Position numbers and translations under genes: made by a program. A stretch of DNA of 64,000 nucleotides from an uncultured Scytonema sp. GTDB lineage: Bacteria; Cyanobacteriota; Cyanobacteriia; Cyanobacteriales; Nostocaceae. The DNA is taken from positions 51,725 through 115,724 of the forward strand of contig CALMVQ010000154.1 of NCBI GenBank assembly GCA_937873135.1, given 5' to 3'. Shown piece after piece: positions 57,601 through 64,000 of this stretch (positions are counted from its first letter, which is position 1; each line of letters starts with the position of its first letter). The notes below the pieces were generated by a model. That model was given only the letters and a program-made list of their open reading frames with translations. It had not been told where the DNA came from and ran no database searches.

Positions 57601-59949
57601 CCACAACTGCTCTAAAACAAATTCCAGTAAAGGTAAATCTCCTACTGAGTGGTTAAGTTCCCGCAGCAAAACTTCCACCAGTTCTGGTTCTACCTTTAAC
57701 CCGACTTTTTCGGCTGGGTTAAGAATAACACGTCGGTAGTCGCTTATACTTAGTTTTCCTGACACTAAAACACTGGACTCCTGTAAAGCTAGAGCCAGTT
57801 CTGGTACTGTTAAACAGGAGGCAATGAAGTCTGCTCGTAAAGTGATAACTAACTTGAAACGATCAGATGCATACTTCACCGCCCCCAACACGAGTTCTAA
57901 AAAACGCTCTCTGTCTGTCTTGGAAGCAAGAGTAAATAATTCCTCAAATTGATCTATCACCAGCACGACAACTTCGTGAGGCAGACTGCGTATCCAGTAA
58001 ACAAATCCCTCAACTTCAGTGAAGGGATCTGGAGAAGAATTGCCTCCATGTCGTCCCTGCATCCTCTTTTTCCCTCCCAGCCGTTGCGCCAAAGCTTCCA
58101 GGGGACGTGTTCCTGGGCGAATGCTTTTGATCCACCACTGTTCGCTGTGGGGAATTTGTTTACCCAATCGTAGTGCTGGAATCAGCCCTGCTTGCACAAC
58201 TGACGATTTCCCGCTCGCTGAAGCACCGACGACAGCAAGAAATGATTTATGGGTTAGTTGATTAATTAACTGCTGAGTGAGAATTTCTCTACCGTAAAAA
58301 TACCGAGAATCATCCTCACAAAAAGAACTTAAACCCATGTAAGGGCAGACGCCGAGATCCAATCCGGTTTGTTCAGAGCGATGTGCTTCAGTTTTTGCCT
58401 CGAGAATTTCTATAATCCCTTGTACACCCGAAAGCCAGACGTGGAAGGGAATATTGCTACCTGCTAGGGAGAGTTGCAGTTGTGCGATCGCACCAGCTGC
58501 TGACAATCCAGATGCGACTGTTGTGACTTCTAGAGTCTGTAGCAAAGTTTGAGCAAACCTTTCTGGTTCTTCTGGATGAGAAGCGCAAGCAATTAAACAT
58601 TGTCCTTGTTGTGAGTCAGAAAGTAAATCTTCTACCCAATCTTGTAATGCGACTCTGTGAGATTCACGCCTTTTTAAAGAGTGATTGGGAGAAGGATGTG
58701 TCAGGGCAAGAGGACAATCTAAAATAAGAATTTGTTTAGCGCGACAAGAACGTAGTTGCTGCTTTAACCATGAGCGCTTAATCCGGATCTCCTCGCCCAA
58801 CACCAATCCTTCCCAAGCTTCCGTTTCTTCTATTCGCCCCCGAAGATAAAGGAGAACCGTATCTGAAGAAGGCGAATGTAAATGACGGGCGATCGCCTCT
58901 CTTACATCATGAGCCGTCGCCTTTGTTGCTGACAAGTACTCCAGTTCAAAACCTCTAGCACTCCCTAAAACCTTGCTAATCTCTAAAGTGACTTGGCTTC
59001 CTGAAGTTCCTTCCACGACTAATCCAACGCGGTGGCGATTAACTCCCACAACTTTAGACGATTTGGCTCCTACAATTAATTCTCCAACTCCTTCCACAAT
59101 TCTCTTAGGAGTTTGGAGAGGATATTCGCTAAAAAGCTGAGTGTCTCCCTTACTTCTTTTCTGCTGATTAATTAACCGTAACTGTTGATTTGTTTTATCT
59201 ATATATTGTAAAGTTTGATGATAGACATATCGATATAAAGTATCTGCTGAAATTAAACCTTGAGAATCGGCGGCTTCACCACGCAATCCCTGCATTAAAT
59301 AATAAGTAAATACTCCATGTCTTAGTTCCGGAAACTCCCAAGAGCGTTGATTGAGATCGCAAGAAAGCAAAGCATAAAATCGTCTACTTTTAGCTGCCTG
59401 CTGCAACACTTCTACAAATTGCTGTGTCGGATTCACTAACAATTCTGCTGTTGCCCCTTGGAGAGTCATCACACCACTGTGACAAGCATCTAACCAAACT
59501 AACTGAGTTTGGGCAGCAGAGTTTTTGAATAATTGTAGTACTTCTTGTAAAGCTAAACCCGTGTTGAGTAAGTTAGATTTTTGTGTATCTGCCAGACATA
59601 AAAATGCTTGCTGCGTGTTTGGTTCTACTATTCCATGCCCGGAAAAATAAAATAAAATGGTATCAGTAGGTTTAGCGATCGTCGTAATTTCCTGGAGAGT
59701 CGTACGCACACTCTTTAATGAAGGTGGAATCGCTAAATCGTGGTATACTTTTAGCTCTTTTTGCGGAAATTGTGCCGTAGTATCTATTAAGGCTTCTGCC
59801 AACCCCTGACAATCTACTGCTGAGTACTGTAGGTTGGGGAGTTGCTCATCCTGATACTGATTAACTCCCACAAGTATCAGCCACAGGTTAGCTGTAGCTG
59901 TTTGTTTGATTTGAGTAGAGCGACTGGTAGCGACACCAACTGGGCACAT
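54685..59949 (-). CDS. Caspase / pseudo-caspase / STAND NTPase / 14x WD40 protein
   Basis: 1754 aa. Residues 20-270 form a metacaspase-type C14 domain with both catalytic residues: His105 in FYFSGHG and Cys156 in LDACHSG. Residues ~300-515 look like a second, degenerate caspase fold ([12 protein letters not shown] and ILILDCPLA where the catalytic motifs should be; His is Arg). A STAND/NACHT-like NTPase starts near 548 ([12 protein letters not shown]), with Walker [10 protein letters not shown] at 575-583 and Walker [13 protein letters not shown]. One membrane-like helix lies in [21 protein letters not shown]. Fourteen WD40 repeats (two propellers) and a short conserved tail end the protein. 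It looks like an NLR-type sensor-effector. It is divergent from a sigma factor. Confidence 0.93.
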   Translation of the reverse strand: MCPVGVATSRSTQIKQTATANLWLILVGVNQYQDEQLPNLQYSAVDCQGLAEALIDTTAQFPQKELKVYHDLAIPPSLKSVRTTLQEITTIAKPTDTILFYFSGHGIVEPNTQQAFLCLADTQKSNLLNTGLALQEVLQLFKNSAAQTQLVWLDACHSGVMTLQGATAELLVNPTQQFVEVLQQAAKSRRFYALLSCDLNQRSWEFPELRHGVFTYYLMQGLRGEAADSQGLISADTLYRYVYHQTLQYIDKTNQQLRLINQQKRSKGDTQLFSEYPLQTPKRIVEGVGELIVGAKSSKVVGVNRHRVGLVVEGTSGSQVTLEISKVLGSARGFELEYLSATKATAHDVREAIARHLHSPSSDTVLLYLRGRIEETEAWEGLVLGEEIRIKRSWLKQQLRSCRAKQILILDCPLALTHPSPNHSLKRRESHRVALQDWVEDLLSDSQQGQCLIACASHPEEPERFAQTLLQTLEVTTVASGLSAAGAIAQLQLSLAGSNIPFHVWLSGVQGIIEILEAKTEAHRSEQTGLDLGVCPYMGLSSFCEDDSRYFYGREILTQQLINQLTHKSFLAVVGASASGKSSVVQAGLIPALRLGKQIPHSEQWWIKSIRPGTRPLEALAQRLGGKKRMQGRHGGNSSPDPFTEVEGFVYWIRSLPHEVVVLVIDQFEELFTLASKTDRERFLELVLGAVKYASDRFKLVITLRADFIASCLTVPELALALQESSVLVSGKLSISDYRRVILNPAEKVGLKVEPELVEVLLRELNHSVGDLPLLEFVLEQLWQHRVAGELTLQAYQEQLGGIKGALERSCQAVYNSLDLGAKECAKWIFLSLTQLGEGTEDTRRRVFKSELIVKKYPPELVERTLNALIAAKLVVVNVEEEKGAEGEGELPSQQPIPTFFKARSGGITEQSLTFLSKGEPEDSKNPLKFPTDIATAQTSVLQLPAVTVEVAHEILIQHWSILRSWLEENRDRLRKQRQIEQASRLWLQSDRQSDFLLQGVRLAEAEDIYIKWTDELSADVQCFIEACLAERKRQQLQEKRRLRQAQRAVVALSALGIAACGFAILAYSQGREAQMREIEALNSSSKANLASNQQLEALIASVKAGKQIEKTIGVPANIKSVTISALGQITTEIQERNRLEKHNAGVVSVSFSPNGQILASASLDKTIKLWSRDGRLLNTLTGHSNAISSISFAPDSKTIASTSVDKTIKLWRVSDGLLLRTIAVNSQTAATFSPDGKTIASANADQTVKIWNASDGRLLRTLTGHNDGVICVTYSPDGKIIASGSEDKTIKLWSSSDGHLLRTLTGDTDWINSIAFSPDSKTIVSGSRDNTVKLWSSSDGHLITNLNGHSDSVLAVAFSPDGKTIASASADNTVKLWSYNGVELETFRGHTGGVSGVSFSPDSRTIASASVDGTIRLWQQPNRSLLGIFAGYGAGVNSATFSPDSRAIASGSLDGTIRLWRRDGTSINNWSGHKSAVYNVVFSPDGQTLASASADQTVKLWRTSDGALLHTLVGHTDEVDKVSFSPDGKIIATAGKDNIVKLWQTSSGTLIRDLKGHEAEVDAVSFSPDGKTIASASADNTIKLWESSTGRLLLTIPAHNQWILGVTFSPNGTMIASSSADGTVKLWQSSDGQLLHTFTGHTDSVYSSSFSPDGKALASASGDKTVKVWSLDGKLLKTFLGHRNAVVSVGFSPDGKTVISGSWDSTVRLWHFDPQELKTPKLNSLIHNACDWVHDYLNNDPKVLPDDKKLCSS

Positions 59950-60352
59950 ATCAATTCGGGGTTTGAGATTTGGGATTTAGGATTTGGGCTAGACTGCTCA
60001 CCGTTACCAAGAGCATAAACGCAAAAACGCAGATTGTTTGGCAGTTTGTCTTAAAATAGGATCTGGGAAATTTACAATTGTTTATAAGGTTAAATAATGT
60101 TCACTTTCCTTATGTTATGCAGTTTGACTCGAAGTAAAATCTAAAAAAATTACAAAACGATATATTAGAGCTAATTTCTGGTGTTTAAACCAGAAGGGGG
60201 TAGGGAGCAAGGGAAGAAGAATGATTCTTAACTTTGTTGGCTCCTGTCTCCTAACCGCCGAAATACGCTTCTAAATTCGTGTATTAAGGTTGTGGGGGAG
60301 CACTCTAAGGCTGAACCCCTCCACTCATTCTATAGGTCGGTTCGCTAGTTTT
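59950..60352. promoter_or_regulatory. Divergent promoter region, caspase-STAND gene and sigma factor
   Basis: 403 bp between two divergent starts. Heptamer-like repeats (gatttgg/gatttagg) lie near 59965-59990, with an AT-rich core at ~60050-60180. Both genes are probably controlled from here. No operator could be identified by eye. Confidence 0.5.
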
Positions 60353-61522
60353 ATGGATTCTCGAAGCAACATTGTGGAAATATTTTCGACTTTTTTGGTA
60401 TTTGCTGCCGATCGCTGTAGTGGTTGGACAAAGGATGCTAGGCTCAGCCGTCAGATGCACAAACTGATCGAGCAAACCCCACAGCAAACGAACGAAAACT
60501 TTTGGGTGCTTTATTGGTATAATAACATGCAGAATCCTCATTCGGCTAAACTTGCTAAGGAGCATTTGATCGCTTATTTGCAAGAACCTTGCTACTGGGC
60601 AGCCCAAAAAACATATACCAGCTTTGCCACGAGCCAGTATAAATTATCAGATCATTTTCAGATTGCAATTTCTCAAGTTGATAAAGTATTCAAAGGTTTT
60701 GACCCTAAAAGTGGTTTCAGCCTTAAAAACTATGCTACCGCTATCTTTGGCAGTGCCATTCGCGAAACTTTGCGGCAGTATCACGAAATTGATATTTGTA
60801 CAGATTGGGGACTATTGCGAAAAATAAGTCAAAAGCGTTTAGTCGAGTCTTTGCAATCAGCTGGCTTATCCCCCACTACGGTGACTGCTTACGTTGCTGC
60901 TTGGAACTATTTCAAGTCGCTATATATACCAACACAAGCAACCACTACCCGACAGCTTTCACGCCCAGATAAACAAACTTGGGAAGCGATCGCTCTTGCT
61001 TACAACAGAGCAAACCAACCGCCAATTAACACGCAAACCCTGGAAAGCTGGTTGCTCAGTTGTGCCAAAGCCGCACGTACATATCTTTACCCTAGTTTGA
61101 CTTCGATCAACACGAAAAATAGTTCTGATGATAAAGATTGGCTGGATAATTTACCTGGGAAAGAACAAGATTCTCCACTGAGCCAAATTATTGCCACTGA
61201 AGAACAACAAACCAATTTTTCTTACCAAACTGAAATCAACAAGGTGTTAGTTGCTGCAATTACCTTATTAGAACCGCAAGCACAAGAGATTTTGCAACTT
61301 TACTACCTCAAAGGACTCACCCAGCAGCAGATTGCCAAACAAGAGCAAATTCAACAGTACACCGTCTCACGGCGGTTGACAAAAGCGAGGGAATTATTAC
61401 TGCGATCTTTGGCTAAATGGAGTGAAGACACCTTGCATATCTCGATGACTTCAGACATATTAAAAAGCTGTAGTGCGATGATGGAGGAATGGCTGCAAGA
61501 TTACTACAAACCATCTGTGTAA
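60353..61522 (+). CDS. Divergent sigma-70-family factor
   Basis: 389 aa from ATG 60353; the ORF-track TTG at 60290 adds 21 unlikely residues. A region-2-like segment (FDPKSGFSLKNYATAIFGSAIRETLRQ, about 110-140) is followed by a long linker. A clear region 4 (about 310-360) has LEPQAQEILQLYYLKGLTQQQIA then YTVSRRLTKARELLLRSL, the -35-binding helix-turn-helix. It is longer than ECF factors, with an odd N-terminus. It is followed by a DUF1822 gene, a pairing I recall from cyanobacteria, and is divergent from the caspase-STAND gene it may control. Confidence 0.85.
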   Translation: MDSRSNIVEIFSTFLVFAADRCSGWTKDARLSRQMHKLIEQTPQQTNENFWVLYWYNNMQNPHSAKLAKEHLIAYLQEPCYWAAQKTYTSFATSQYKLSDHFQIAISQVDKVFKGFDPKSGFSLKNYATAIFGSAIRETLRQYHEIDICTDWGLLRKISQKRLVESLQSAGLSPTTVTAYVAAWNYFKSLYIPTQATTTRQLSRPDKQTWEAIALAYNRANQPPINTQTLESWLLSCAKAARTYLYPSLTSINTKNSSDDKDWLDNLPGKEQDSPLSQIIATEEQQTNFSYQTEINKVLVAAITLLEPQAQEILQLYYLKGLTQQQIAKQEQIQQYTVSRRLTKARELLLRSLAKWSEDTLHISMTSDILKSCSAMMEEWLQDYYKPSV

Positions 61523-61686
61523 ACTCCACTGCCGCGCCCACGCAAGGGATGCGGTTTTCAAAAAACAAGGAGTCAGGAGGAAAAGTTGGTTATCTTTTAT
61601 TGATATACGTCCTAAATATTTTATCTTTTAACTTTTTTCGACTTCTCCCCCTCTCCAATACCTCCCTAATCATCACCTTATAAGCC

Positions 61687-62844
61687 ATGACTAACAACAC
61701 AACCATATTTAACTTTGCTTCGCCAACTGACCTGATTTTACCAATACCACCGGACGTCCCACAACGAAGCGAATCTTTTTCTAACCCAACATCTTTTGCT
61801 TCTGCTGATCTCAATAAACTTTGCCTCAATGCCGTATTGCCTTGGCTACAAGAAGATTTGGCACCGCAGGCAAAACCTTGGCCAAGTACCACTGCTCTAC
61901 CTAGCTTTTGGGAATTCGTTAATGGAACTGCGATCTCTATTGACGGAACTCGATTTGTCTTAGTTCCCAGCGAGGCTATGGATTTGGGCGAAATGCGTGT
62001 AGCTCAAGAATGGGTAGATATACCAAGTTTTGTTGGTGATTATTACTTAGCAGTACAGGTAGAACCGGATGACGGTTACGTCAGAATTTGGGGCTACTGT
62101 ACCCACGCACAAATCAAGAATCAGGGAAGTTACGACAGCAGCGATCGCACTTATTCGGTTGAAAACGCTGACATGATTAACGACATCAGTGTGTTAATGG
62201 TAGCGCAACAATTCTGCCAGGAAGAAACGACACGTAGCATCATTCCATCTTTGCCAACTTTATCACCAGTACAAGCACAAAACTTAATCTCCCGTCTGCA
62301 AACGAGCCACATAACACCCCGGTTGGAGATTCCTTTTCAAATGTGGGGGGCTTTAATTGAGCATGGAGGTTGGAGACAAAGCTTATATCAACGACGCTTG
62401 GGACTCCAAGAACAATGGTCGATCATTGAATGGCTTCAGAGCGGTGTCTCTCAATTTGCGCGATCACTTGGTTGGGGAAGTTTAAGTCTACAATTAAGTG
62501 GGGCGGGAGTGCGGAGTGTTGAAGAAATACAATCGCGGATAGCCATGTCTCGCCAACTGATGATAGCAGGTCAACTGTACGATTTGACAATTACACCACA
62601 AAATGAAGGAGAATCAACATGGCACTTTGAGTTGCGTAACGCCACTGTGGGAGCCGCGATTCCTGGTGGTTTTAAACTCAGACTCCTGACGGAAGATTTA
62701 CAGCCGTTTCCCAATAACGAAGATGTCGCCACAACTGCGGTAGAATTACTCTTTGTAGATGTTGCGTTACAACCTGGTGAAGGTATAGTTTGGGAAATAG
62801 AACCCCTACCCGAAAACTACGACCGAGAAATACTGAGGTTTTAA
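61687..62844 (+). CDS. DUF1822 family protein
   Basis: 385 aa. Family features I recognise: an N-terminal FxxPTDLIL..., SFWEFVNGTAISIDGTRFVLVPSEAMDLGEMRVAQEWVDIP, DYYLAVQVEPDDGYVRIWGYC, and the C-terminal half with LQTSHITPRLEIPFQMWGALIEHGGWRQSLYQRR. No membrane segment or signal peptide. Function is unknown; in cyanobacteria it commonly follows a sigma factor, as here (164 bp gap), suggesting a partner or anti-sigma/adaptor role, which is inference. Confidence 0.85.
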   Translation: MTNNTTIFNFASPTDLILPIPPDVPQRSESFSNPTSFASADLNKLCLNAVLPWLQEDLAPQAKPWPSTTALPSFWEFVNGTAISIDGTRFVLVPSEAMDLGEMRVAQEWVDIPSFVGDYYLAVQVEPDDGYVRIWGYCTHAQIKNQGSYDSSDRTYSVENADMINDISVLMVAQQFCQEETTRSIIPSLPTLSPVQAQNLISRLQTSHITPRLEIPFQMWGALIEHGGWRQSLYQRRLGLQEQWSIIEWLQSGVSQFARSLGWGSLSLQLSGAGVRSVEEIQSRIAMSRQLMIAGQLYDLTITPQNEGESTWHFELRNATVGAAIPGGFKLRLLTEDLQPFPNNEDVATTAVELLFVDVALQPGEGIVWEIEPLPENYDREILRF

Positions 62845-62885
62845 GCACAGAAAGTCAAGAAATCGACTAAAGAATAACAGTGCAG

Positions 62886-63989
62886 ATGAATCAGAATGTA
62901 ATTGGTGTTGCAGTTGTTGGTACGGGATTTGGTCAAAAAGTCCATATTCCGGCATTTCAATCTCATCCTTTGACTCAAGTGGTTGCTGTTTACAACCGCG
63001 ATCTAGATAAAGCCAAAGCGATCGCCAAATCCCACGACATTCCTCATGCCTGCAACACAATTGCAGATATTGTGGCACTACCAGAAGTGGAAGCCGTTAG
63101 CATTTCCACACCGCCATTCTTGCATTATGAAATGGCAAAAGCAGTGTTACAGTCTGGCAAACATTTGTTACTGGAAAAACCAACAGCATTAAATGCCGCC
63201 GAGGCGAAAGAACTTTATCGGTTGGCAAAGGAGGCAGGCGTTAGTGCGGCTTTAGACTTTGAGTTTCGCTTTGTTCCTGGCTGGCAGTTTTTTGCCGAAC
63301 TGTTGTCAGATGATTATGTTGGTTCTAAGCATTTGATTAGAATTGATTGGTTGGGTTCTTCGCGTGCTGATGTTTTGCGTCCTTGGAACTGGTATTCGCG
63401 CCGAGATCAAGGAGGCGGTGTATTGGGATCTTTAGGTTCCCACATTTTTGATTATATTTACTGGTTATTTGGTCCTGTACGTAGATTGAGCGCTCGTTTT
63501 AGTACTGCTATTCCTCAAAGGTTGGACCCCGCAACTGATAAACTAAGACCAGTAGATTCTGATGACACTTGTTTGGTGATGCTGGAGTTGGCTGATGGCA
63601 CACCTTGTCAAGTTTCAATCAGTGCCGTGATTCATGCACCTCGTACCCATTGGATGGAAGTTTATGGCGATCGCGGGACTTTGATTTTAGGAAGTGAAAA
63701 TCAAAAAGACTATATATATGGGTTCCATGTTTGGGGTTCTAAGACGGGTAAACCACTGACGCAAATAGAGATTCCCAATCGGTTAATCTTTCCCAGAAAT
63801 TATGGTGATGGTCGTATTTCTGCACTGATTAGGGTTGTGGATAGTTGGCTGGTAGGTATTCACAAGGGTGAGGCGATCGTTCCATCCTTGCGAGAAGGAG
63901 TTTATTCCCAATTGTTGATGGATTGCTGCTATGAATCAAATGTGACATCAAAATGGGTTGATGTGCCAGCATTGGAAGAATTTTTGTAA
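62886..63989 (+). CDS. Gfo/Idh/MocA-family oxidoreductase
   Basis: 367 aa from ATG 62886; a GTG six bases earlier is also possible. An N-terminal Rossmann fold (VAVVGTGFGQKVHIPAF) binds NAD(P). LLLEKPTALNAAEAKEL holds the EKP motif with the catalytic Lys. The C-terminal domain starts DFEFRFVPGWQFFAELL, with GGGVLGSLGSHIFDYIYWLFG. It acts on an unknown sugar or cyclitol. It starts ~40 bp after the DUF1822 stop in the same direction, so it may be co-transcribed, though it is probably an ordinary metabolic gene. Confidence 0.92.
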   Translation: MNQNVIGVAVVGTGFGQKVHIPAFQSHPLTQVVAVYNRDLDKAKAIAKSHDIPHACNTIADIVALPEVEAVSISTPPFLHYEMAKAVLQSGKHLLLEKPTALNAAEAKELYRLAKEAGVSAALDFEFRFVPGWQFFAELLSDDYVGSKHLIRIDWLGSSRADVLRPWNWYSRRDQGGGVLGSLGSHIFDYIYWLFGPVRRLSARFSTAIPQRLDPATDKLRPVDSDDTCLVMLELADGTPCQVSISAVIHAPRTHWMEVYGDRGTLILGSENQKDYIYGFHVWGSKTGKPLTQIEIPNRLIFPRNYGDGRISALIRVVDSWLVGIHKGEAIVPSLREGVYSQLLMDCCYESNVTSKWVDVPALEEFL

Positions 63990-64000
63990 GTAGTTAGCGC

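Overview
The window looks like the chromosome of a filamentous, probably heterocyst-forming (Nostocales-type) cyanobacterium. The evidence is the frequent HIP1 octamer gcgatcgc, the linked pipX-pipY-sepF-proC group, the lysA-cdaA-uppS group beside rimI and clpC, the degenerate heptamer repeats between genes, an XisI remnant, DUF1822 and DUF3143 proteins, a TPS-type haemagglutinin, and a caspase-STAND-WD40 protein. No rRNA, tRNA or CRISPR array was recognised.

Layout. 1-2.4 kb: the tail of a probable DnaK, a type II DnaJ, a membrane J-domain protein and a DUF3143 protein. 2.4-9.9 kb: a perfect 138-bp tandem repeat, then uppS, cdaA and lysA (minus strand) and rimI and clpC (plus strand). 10-17.4 kb: an XisI remnant, then a specialised chaperone cluster of long Hsp70, zinc-ribbon membrane protein, large helical-repeat protein, J-like protein without HPD, and GrpE-like protein. 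17.5-22.6 kb: a HAD phosphatase and a dead antitoxin-like/HNH pair. The HNH gene is split by an ISL3-family element whose ends and 8-bp target duplication can be read exactly and which carries a four-helix-bundle gene. A glucosamine-6-phosphate deaminase-like gene follows. 22.8-31.6 kb: a 1503-aa TpsA exoprotein, an ethylene-receptor-like histidine kinase, a receiver-PAS-kinase hybrid and a MerR regulator. 31.9-38.8 kb: a Ski2-like helicase, proC, sepF, pipY, pipX, a chorismate-binding remnant and a RemA-like regulator. 39.4-50.5 kb: dTDP-rhamnose genes rfbC, rfbD and rfbA and two glycosyltransferases, interleaved with a CAP protein and two paralogous exoproteins built on seven copies of a ~40-aa repeat. 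50.6-54.7 kb: a beta-helix exoprotein, a small secreted peptide, and a graveyard of gene fragments (WD40 tail, truncated N-terminus, IS66 remnant). 54.7-62.9 kb: a 1754-aa caspase/pseudo-caspase/STAND/WD40 protein divergent from a sigma-70-like factor and a DUF1822 protein. 62.9-64 kb: a Gfo/Idh/MocA oxidoreductase.

How it fits together. Housekeeping blocks (isoprenoid carrier synthesis, c-di-AMP, lysine/DAP, protein quality control, nitrogen signalling, division) alternate with accessory blocks for cell surface, sensing and conflict. The two best candidates for under-described systems are the caspase-STAND-WD40 / sigma / DUF1822 divergon and the membrane-linked Hsp70 cluster. Mobile and repeat DNA has reshaped several gene ends: the stop codons of uppS, lysA and the zinc-ribbon gene lie in repeat-like sequence.
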